From: Shewanella algicola
GTDB lineage: Bacteria > Pseudomonadota > Gammaproteobacteria > Enterobacterales > Shewanellaceae
Length of the DNA stretch: 64,000 bases
Direction: 5' to 3'
Assembly: GCF_014648035.1 (NCBI RefSeq)
Contig: NZ_BMQI01000002.1
Span: 62,001-126,000, forward strand
Made by a program: the position numbers and the translations under genes. A model generated the notes under the pieces. That model saw nothing but the letters and a program-made list of their open reading frames with translations. It was not told the origin of the DNA and ran no database searches. This document shows positions 57,701 to 64,000 of the stretch, one piece after another (within the stretch, counting starts at the first letter, position 1; each line of letters starts with the position of its first letter).

Positions 57701-57919
57701 CTACATAAGTATCCGTCTGTATCGGTGGCTCGCATACTGAACACCTTGATCTGAACGTATTATCAATCCAGCTTTAGGTTTTCGTTGCCATATAGCCATT
57801 GTGAGCGTATCACAAACGAGTTGTGCCTTCATTCTGCTGCCCCATACTCCAACCAACAACTTTACGGGAATAAAGATCGATTATGACTGCTAGATACAAC
57901 CATCCTTGAGCCGTCCATA
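57701..57919 (-). pseudogene. IS3 OrfB transposase, 3' exon (broken)
   Basis: Immediately after the intron the frame resumes as [20 protein letters not shown], then shifts by one base near WSM and continues as [15 protein letters not shown] and IIRSDQGVQYASH. The second catalytic Asp is present. The part with the catalytic Glu is deleted, since the frame ends at 57701 about 55 bases from the IS end. Confidence 0.82.
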
Positions 57920-57970
57920 GTAGAGTAAGAGGCAGAGCGTAGTCGAACTATTTCTCTGCTTCTCCTCTCC

Positions 57971-58004
57971 GAACCGTACGTGCACCTTTCAGCGCATACG
58001 GCTC
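57971..58004 (-). ncRNA. Domain V of the group II intron
   Basis: 34 bases on the minus strand starting GAGCCGTATGCGC and ending ACGTACGGTTC fold into the domain V hairpin with an AGC triad near the 5' base and a GAAA tetraloop. It lies 5 bases after the maturase stop and about 50 bases from the intron 3' end, leaving room for domain VI. Confidence 0.88.
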
Positions 58005-58009
58005 TCCGC

Positions 58010-59535
58010 TTAATTGTGGCTAACTGCCATGGCAACATCGCTATAGCGAGATGTGACAGTATTCCTAATTTCATCTCTAAGGTAGGGGTTTGCTTCTGGT
58101 GCTCGCCATCTAAAGGGTAATTTAGTGCTACTCACTAATCTAAATAGTGACGCGCCACATAAATTTCCACGATTGCTTTTGCCAAATAACACCCATGTCG
58201 TTGCCTGATTTGGTGTCGGACGTTTGATCCATTTCATCATTAACGATTTAATAGAACAACGATATTTCCTAGCCAACCACTTAGCGAGTTTCCAGAAAAT
58301 AATACGATCAATTTTGTTGTAAACTTTCGCGGTGTAATCAGTATGTCGATAAAATTGTGCCCAACCCTTAAGTTTGCGATTGAGTTGTTCCACTTTGTCT
58401 ATCTTGCTACAGCTATGATCCCCTGATAAAGCCTGACTCAATGAATGAGAAAATGCTTTTGCTTTACCGTTTGGAATACCAGACACCACTCGCATATTTC
58501 CCTTAGGTCCACGCTTTCGAATGATCCTATGTCCGAGAAATATAAAACCGTCATTCACATGTGTAATATGAGTTTTATCCATATTTAACGTGAGTTGCAG
58601 CTTACCTTCTAGGAAGTGTCGACATTGGTCCCGAATTGCCTTTGCTTGTTGTTTATTGCCTTTGACAATCACTAGAAAGTCATCAGCATAACGGCAATAA
58701 GCAACGGCTGGTTTCCATTGTCTGTTTTCCTCAACCGCAGGTTTTCGCTTGATTTTGATACTGTGGTTCCAGTACCAGCGGTCTTTACGGGCTTTCTTAC
58801 TCAAGTAACATTTATCCAAATATTGATCAAACTCATTAAGCATTATGTTTGACAATAACGGAGAAATAACACCACCTTGTGGTACGCCTTCGCTTGTTGC
58901 ACAAAATAGGTTACGTTCAATGTGTCCAGCTTTAATGAAGCGCCAAAGCAAATCATTAAATCGACGGCAGTTGATCCGTTTACGAACACATTTCATCAAT
59001 AATCGATGGTGAACTGTATCAAAATAGTTTGATAGGTCTCCTTCAATTATCCAGCGACCTCTAGACTCATTGGATTCGGTCATTTGTAGTTTAACCGTAC
59101 GAATGGCGTGATGGGCACTGCGCTCTGGTCTAAAGCCATAGGACAACGAATGAAAATCATTTTCCCATATCGGCTCCATTGCCATGAGCATGGCACGTTG
59201 AACTATTCCATCCCTAAGTGTTGGTATACCTAAAGGACGTAGCTTTCCATTGGCCTTGGGGATATAGATCCGTCTAGCAGGCATCGGTTGATAGTTACCT
59301 GACACAGCAGATTATTTCTGATCTCATCAAGATAACCAGCCAAATTAGCCTGTATATGAATCTTTGTTATTCCATCAACACCAGGCGTTTTAGCACCTTT
59401 TGAAGAAAGCGTTACTTCAGCCGCTTGGCGAAGCCAATGCGGGTGACTGATAAGGCGCAGCAGTCGATTAACGCGACGCGTTTTATCGGTTGCTGTCCAT
59501 GCTGCTAATTTACGTTGCTGTTCGCTGATTATCAA
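58010..59535 (-). pseudogene. Group II intron maturase/reverse transcriptase (frameshifted)
   Basis: Two overlapping frames together give a near-complete intron-encoded protein. The first (from 59535) runs to the EIRNNLL segment. The second begins near 59305 and continues SGNYQPMPARRIYIP. CTGCTGTGTCAGG at the join looks like a TG duplication. The reverse transcriptase motif YADD and the maturase (domain X) part are present; no HNH endonuclease with Cys pairs is seen at the C-terminus. As it stands the protein would be truncated. Confidence 0.85.
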
Positions 59536-60199
59536 AGGTCTTCACCTCATTAAGGTCAGGTAATTTACTTACGCAAATCAATTAAACTGTGTCCCTTCGC
59601 CATGTAATGAGCTTTCCCCATCTCAGACTACTACGAACACTCCGCCAGTTTGTTTGTCATCAGGGTCATGCTCCCTTAGCATTCAAAACAAACCCTCCCC
59701 GGTTTACCTACCTGAACTCGAACATATTGGGGTGGATGCCGATCGCAGTCTTTGACCTTATCGTGCTGTAAGGTGATGATGCTTAAACGCAGAATTGTGA
59801 TTTAACGTTTATCCATTAATAAGTACATATTTATTACTCAATTAATTCGGCAATAGTGCCCATACATTTAGCACTATTACTGCACCATATTGCCTGTTAA
59901 TTCGTGTAGGCAATGGCGACGTTTCAGCCCATAGATGCGGGTTAATCGGTTCATGTTCTTCATCCGTCCAATACTTAGTCTAGAGAAGCATCTTGGCGTA
60001 ACGAATTCGCCTCACTCCCCGTTGTCAGCGAGTTACATCACCTTATCAGCATACGATAAGTCACTGCCGCTCAGACTCAACTATCTGCACAACCAGATAG
60101 TGCCATAAACAAATTAGCTCCTGCCGTAGTGTTCATGTATTTCAGATAGACTCGTGGTTCATTAAAGCATTCCATGCTAGTGCTGAACTCCGGGCACAC

Positions 60200-60592
60200 T
60201 GTACGTAATATCTTGAACCCACGCTTGATTGGCGCATTGAACATCAAAATCCTGTTCAAGCTCATTTTCATATATAGGCTTCTTGTGGTCGCTGTTGGTT
60301 GTTGCTTTGTACTTCTTTTTATAGCACACCCAAACGTTAGCTTCTTTCATCAATTGCGCAGTTTTCATACGCCCAGCAGGGTAATCAAGTGAATTCAATG
60401 CCTTTTGAATGCGTCTTTGTCCGTAGGTGTTATCGCTAAACTCGGCAATATTCTTCACCCATAGCAATATCTCTTGATGCTCTGTATCAACAGGTGTCAG
60501 AGACTTTCGCTTTTGATAGCTGTAGTAATTATTATTTTTCACACCCAACACGTGACACATTAATATCACAGGCCAAATCTTCTTATTTTGGG
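60200..60592 (-). pseudogene. IS3 OrfB transposase, 5' exon
   Basis: The minus strand encodes the N-terminal OrfB part, with the helical TYGQRRIQKALN region and the beginning of the integrase core, NQAWVQDITY, where the first catalytic Asp lies. The reading is cut by the intron at 60199. It follows orfA with the usual frame offset of IS3 elements. Confidence 0.82.
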
Positions 60593-60607
60593 CAATAAAC
60601 GCGTATT

Positions 60608-60888
60608 TTACTTCGCTTCTTGGGCAAAGAAGACCGTCGCTTTTTTTAATATTTCCCGCTCCATTTCTAAGCGTTTTACTTGTGCTTTTAGTTTGCGGGT
60701 CTCTTCCTGCTCAGGAGTTAGCTTGCCATTACCTCTAAATGCATGGCCATCATCATTTTCTGCTTCTTTTATCCAGCAGCCGAGTAGTTGAGGAGTCACC
60801 TCTAAATTTCTAGCGGCTTCAGCAATACTGTAATTTTGCTCTCTTACCAGTGCAATGGCATCAAGCTTGAATTTTTTGAATAGGACTT
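60608..60888 (-). pseudogene. IS3 OrfA (frameshifted)
   Basis: The main part reads VREQNYSIAEAARNLEV, a helix-turn-helix, then a leucine-zipper-like KAQVKRLEMEREILKKA. The first codons (TRKSYSK) are in another frame because an A run has lost one base, and no ATG start remains in frame. It is a dead gene. Confidence 0.75.
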
Positions 60889-61147
60889 ACGTGTATTAAT
60901 TTGAATCTCCAGTTAAATCAATTATGTCTTAACTGGGTTAGCCGTATAAATTAAACCACGTCAGTATTTTTTATGCATCGCTTATGTAAAATTCAACATA
61001 AACATAAACAGAAAGATAAGAACTACTTAATATAAATTAAGTAGTATTCCTCTGACTCTTTACAATACGATACATATATCTCACGATTACAATTGGAATG
61101 GAAATTGCTTGAATTACTATTAGTCAAAATTAATAGTATGGAAATTT

Positions 61148-62482
61148 ATGAGCAGCGAGTACACATTTTTAAGTCAATGTTTTGATGATTTATTACCTTT
61201 TCCACGCTCTATCACTGGATCAGGCATTGAAGCATCAATACATTATTTGCAGCAATTCATGCCCTTGTCTATTGAAAAAGTGCCCTCTGGAAGCCAAGTG
61301 TTTGATTGGACCGTTCCGCCAGAATGGCATTTAAAGCGAGCGACTCTTACTGGGCCTGCAGGCGAGCTTATCTGCGATACTAATATCAATAACTTGCATG
61401 TAGTAAATTATTCCATTCCCGTAAAAGGTATATTTGAACTTTCAGAACTTCAAGAACACCTGCATAGTCTTCCAAATTTACCAAAAGCAATTCCTTATGT
61501 TACGAGTTATTACAATCCCGTATGGGGTTTTTGTATTTCGGATGAAACTAGGCAAAAGCTCAAGCCAGGAGCTTACATTGTCAATATTGATACTGAATTT
61601 AAAACCGATGGTGGCGTTCCTTTCGCACATTGTGTTTTAGCAGGCGAAAGCAACAAAGAAATTTTATTAAGCAGTTATTTATGTCATCCATCAATGGCAA
61701 ACAATGAATTAAGTGGCCCTTTGGTATTGCTATTGCTCTATAAACGCCTAGAAATGTGGCCCAAAAGGCGTTTTAGCTACCGATTTTTACTTAACCCTGA
61801 AACTATAGGGTCATTATGTTTTTTGTCGCGCTATGACCAACACCTTAAGCAAAATTTAGCCGCGGGTTTAATCTTAACCTGTGTAGGAGGAAATAATAAT
61901 ACTCTTCGGTATAAGTCAAGCAGGGGAAATAACAGTATATTTGATGAACTTATTTCTAACCTTAGCCAAACAGATACCGATTGGATTCATCAAGAGTTCA
62001 CCCCATTGAGTGGTTCAGATGAAAGACAATACTGCTCACCAGGTTTTAACTTGCCGATGGGACAAATAGCAAGAACAGTTTACGGTCAATATAGTGGATA
62101 CCATAATTCTTTAGATGACAAAGAAAGCATGGATATTAATCAACTTATTAAGTCAGTTGATCAAATTGAATCGATGTTAAAAATTGCTGAAGTATGTGGA
62201 AAACCAGTTAACCAGTCTCCATTTGGGGAACCTCAATTAGGTAAAAGAGGTTTGTACCCAACGATGAATAAGCCAGGAAATTGGCAATTATCAAATGATA
62301 ATACTATTGATAACCGCAAGTTTCTTAATATTATTCTGACGACATTAAGCATGGCTGACGGGCAACATTCAAGTATTGACATTGCAAAAAAATGTCACTG
62401 CTCGATTCATGAATTAGCCGATGTGATAATGATATTAGAAGAAAAAGGACTCATTAAATTTAATCAGGAGCCATTAATATGA
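61148..62482 (+). CDS. DUF4910-type aminopeptidase-like protein
   Basis: 444 residues. It starts MSSEYTFLSQCFDDLLPFPRSI, resembling DUF4910 proteins found in polysaccharide and nonulosonic acid loci, with an M28-like zinc peptidase core (LCHPSMANNELSG, about 177-189; SGSDERQYCSPG later) and a winged-helix-like C-terminus (about 385-444). The biochemical role is unknown. It is coupled to the next gene (4-base overlap), so the two products probably act together on a sugar substituent. Confidence 0.78.
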   Translation: MSSEYTFLSQCFDDLLPFPRSITGSGIEASIHYLQQFMPLSIEKVPSGSQVFDWTVPPEWHLKRATLTGPAGELICDTNINNLHVVNYSIPVKGIFELSELQEHLHSLPNLPKAIPYVTSYYNPVWGFCISDETRQKLKPGAYIVNIDTEFKTDGGVPFAHCVLAGESNKEILLSSYLCHPSMANNELSGPLVLLLLYKRLEMWPKRRFSYRFLLNPETIGSLCFLSRYDQHLKQNLAAGLILTCVGGNNNTLRYKSSRGNNSIFDELISNLSQTDTDWIHQEFTPLSGSDERQYCSPGFNLPMGQIARTVYGQYSGYHNSLDDKESMDINQLIKSVDQIESMLKIAEVCGKPVNQSPFGEPQLGKRGLYPTMNKPGNWQLSNDNTIDNRKFLNIILTTLSMADGQHSSIDIAKKCHCSIHELADVIMILEEKGLIKFNQEPLI

Positions 62483-63273
62483 GCATCGTTTTTATTTGTG
62501 GCAGTCACCCACGCCATGCATTCATTGCAAGGCAACTGGCTACCACAGGAATTCTTAAAAGTGTTATTGTAGAACAGCGTGAGTGTTTTAATCCTCAGCC
62601 CCCGTTGGGAGTTGATAAAGCTCTAAAAGAGATATTTATTCACCACTTCACTCAAAGGGACAGAATTGAGCATGAATTTTTTGGTGAGGTAGATTGGCCC
62701 AACGTACCTATTCATCACATACAACTCAATAAACTTAACTCAGAGCAAGTACATACATTACTCACTCAAAGCAGCCCTGATTTATTAATCACATATGGTT
62801 GCCATATGTTAACTGAAGCCACATTGGGGTGTGTATCAGGGGAACGCTGGAATTGTCACGGAGGCTTATCACCACAATATCGTGGAGCCATCACACACTT
62901 CTGGCCAAGTTATATGCTTGAGCCACAAATGACAGGCATGACAGTACATGATTTAACTCAAAAGCTGGATGCTGGTGATGTTGTCCATCAATGTGTTGCT
63001 GATATGGTTAGCGGTGATACCTTGCACCAAGTCGCCTCTCGAGCGGTATTAAAACTAGGTGAAGAGTTACCTCAAGTGATTGTCAAACTGATTAAATGCG
63101 GTAGTTTAGTAAAACAAGCACAACGCAACAATGGAACTCTATGGCTCGCCTCTAAATGGCAACCTGAGCATTTACGGCTAATCTACGAAACCTACCAAGA
63201 TAAGATTGTCGATTTATACTTGGATAAAAAAATCTCACAAAAACAACCTACTCTCTACCGACAGATACTTTAA
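62479..63273 (+). CDS. Formyltransferase-family protein
   Basis: 264 residues of the formyl-tetrahydrofolate transferase fold. The catalytic region reads NCHGGLSPQYRGAITHFW and LDAGDVVHQ, giving the expected Asn, His and Asp. It lacks the C-terminal OB domain of methionyl-tRNA formyltransferase. In sugar loci such enzymes formylate amino sugars. It overlaps the DUF4910 gene by 4 bases. It is separated from the pse operon by the dead IS element. Confidence 0.82.
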   Translation: MSIVFICGSHPRHAFIARQLATTGILKSVIVEQRECFNPQPPLGVDKALKEIFIHHFTQRDRIEHEFFGEVDWPNVPIHHIQLNKLNSEQVHTLLTQSSPDLLITYGCHMLTEATLGCVSGERWNCHGGLSPQYRGAITHFWPSYMLEPQMTGMTVHDLTQKLDAGDVVHQCVADMVSGDTLHQVASRAVLKLGEELPQVIVKLIKCGSLVKQAQRNNGTLWLASKWQPEHLRLIYETYQDKIVDLYLDKKISQKQPTLYRQIL

Positions 63274-63551
63274 TTGAAAATCAATACTATTGTTTTCATT
63301 ATATCCACATAGGCAGATTATGATTTTAGTTCAATACAACTTAAAACTTAACCATTATTTGCTATTAAATTTTATAAATAAAATAATGAAAATGGTTAAT
63401 ACTAATGATTGAGTTCAAACTATTAAAAAGCGGAGTTTTGAAGAATGCTTAAAAAAATTCCAAAAAAGTGGTTTCCAGAGGCGGCACATAGGCGGCACAA
63501 CTTTTGACGATTTTATTAAATTATTGATTTTTAAGACAAAAAGAAGTGTTG
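63274..63551. other. Intergenic region between the formyltransferase and tRNA-Arg
   Basis: 278 AT-rich bases with no credible gene. A weak hairpin (TGAAAA...TTTTCA) directly follows the formyltransferase stop and could be a terminator. A tandem GGCGGCACA repeat lies at 63480-63499. No integrase was seen. Confidence 0.4.
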
Positions 63552-63627
63552 TGGTCTCCCCACAGGGACTCGAACCCCGATCGGCCGCTTAGGAGGCGGC
63601 TGCTCTATCCTGTTGAGCTATAGAGAG
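63552..63627 (-). tRNA. tRNA-Arg (anticodon CCU)
   Basis: 76 bases on the minus strand with encoded CCA. Acceptor CTCTCTA pairs with TGGGGAG (G-U pairs allowed), D arm GCTC/GAGC, anticodon stem GCCGC/GCGGC around loop CTCCTAA (anticodon CCT), and T arm CGGGG/CCCTG around TTCGAGT. It reads AGG codons. The 3' end faces the glycosylation island, as in common tRNA attachment sites. Confidence 0.95.
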
Positions 63628-63785
63628 ACCCGTTGATTATACTGAGTTTATAATTGATTTAAACCCTTTAAATTTAATTGCTTAAATCTTAATCGCATTA
63701 ATGATGTTTACGGATAATATTTACCTGATATGTGGTTCAAAACAGCGTTAATGGACTACAAAATACACTTAAATGTTATTGGTGA

Positions 63786-64000
63786 TTAGTTTTTAATCGC
63801 AATATCATTTACTTGAATATTATCAGCGCCATCAATGCCATTAAATATTGCAGTGGCACTGTCTTCGCTGACTTGGTCAATAACAATATTTGCCCGACTT
63901 TTACTGGCTATTGGCCTCATTGTGTTTAGGCGGTCTGGGATATTTTTTTGCAATACGACCTGAAATTTATCGCCCATTTTCACCCCATTTTTACGGCCCA
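63786..64000 (-). CDS. flgT: FlgT, flagellar H-ring protein (C-terminal part, cut by window edge)
   Basis: The frame is open from the window edge to a stop at 63786. It gives about 70 residues starting GRKNGVKMGDKFQVV and ending DNIQVNDIAIKN, the GRxNGVKxGD...NIQxND pattern of the FlgT C-terminal domain. FlgT forms the H ring around the basal body in Vibrio and relatives and commonly lies next to flgAMN. Here 26.9 kb separates them. The N-terminal part is outside the window. Confidence 0.7.
   Translation of the reverse strand, partial: GRKNGVKMGDKFQVVLQKNIPDRLNTMRPIASKSRANIVIDQVSEDSATAIFNGIDGADNIQVNDIAIKN

Larger units (their letters stand above)
57920..60199 (-). mobile_element. Group II intron, full length (2280 bases)
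   Basis: The minus strand begins GTGTGCCCGG, matching the GUGYG intron start, and ends CTCTAC. Removing it joins TACA to TATGG and restores the transposase codons for DITYIWTAQGW exactly, which fixes both boundaries. It contains a maturase/reverse transcriptase gene and a recognisable domain V. Insertion is in the same orientation as the transposase. Confidence 0.88.
57645..60963 (-). mobile_element. Degenerate IS3-family element interrupted by a group II intron
   Basis: Related terminal inverted repeats bound the element: TGACGTGGTTTGG at 57645 reading inward and the complement of TGACGTGGTTTAA ending at 60963, both continuing to a shared ACTAACCCAG or GCTAACCCAG segment. Inside, minus-strand orfA and orfB are broken, the C-terminal third of the transposase is deleted and an intron splits orfB. 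No clear target-site duplication was seen. It cannot transpose by itself. Confidence 0.82.

Noticed and set aside
60077..60271. Small minus-strand open frame over the intron start
   Set aside because: It lies across the exon-intron boundary and in intron domain I, with no protein family features.
63480..63499. Tandem GGCGGCACA as an attachment site
   Set aside because: No matching repeat at the other island edge and no integrase gene were seen.

Overview
The window comes from a polar-flagellate marine gammaproteobacterium, most likely Shewanella. The grounds are the FlrABC (not FlhDC) regulatory cascade, the gene order fliEFGHIJKLMNOPQR and flgBCDEFGHIJKL with two short tandem flagellins, cheV-cheR next to flgB, divergent flgAMN, and a Maf/pseudaminic acid locus beside flgMN. 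No species was assigned by search.

Region 1 (1-34.9 kb, minus strand) is a nearly complete flagellar regulon. Running down the minus strand it holds cheV, cheR, flgBCDE, flgFGHIJKL, flaA, flaB, flaG, fliD, a fliT-like gene, fliS, flrA, flrBC, fliEFGHIJ, and fliKLMNOPQR, with fliR cut by the left edge. Sigma-54 type -24/-12 elements can be read before flgB, flgF, fliE, fliK, flrB and (weaker) fliD. Sigma-28 elements can be read before flaB and flgM. Hairpin terminators separate the units, so the early/middle/late hierarchy is visible in the DNA. flgA, flgM and flgN lie on the plus strand at 35.3-36.9 kb.

Region 2 (37-57.3 kb) is an accessory flagellin-glycosylation island. After a chalcone-isomerase-like protein and a DUF2947-like protein comes a long Maf glycosyltransferase with a TPR tail, then pseB and pseC on the plus strand. 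A minus-strand operon of 14 tightly packed genes follows. It carries pseG, pseI, pseF and a PseH-like GNAT, interleaved with two acyl carrier proteins, an AMP-forming acyl ligase, three SDR reductases, a FabH-like ketosynthase, a Rieske oxygenase and two methyltransferases. A second FabH-like gene is divergent. This reads as a pseudaminic acid pathway with its own ACP-based acyl-synthesis module, and it is the most interesting system here.

Region 3 (57.3-63.6 kb) is debris and cargo. It holds a coding remnant, then a dead IS3-family element whose transposase is split at one codon by a group II intron with a frameshifted maturase. Beyond it are a DUF4910 protein and a formyltransferase that probably belong to the sugar-modification set, then tRNA-Arg(CCU), then the 3' part of flgT at the right edge. 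A truncated IS3 copy and a diverged pseC 3' remnant at 43.7-44.2 kb also record rearrangement of the island.
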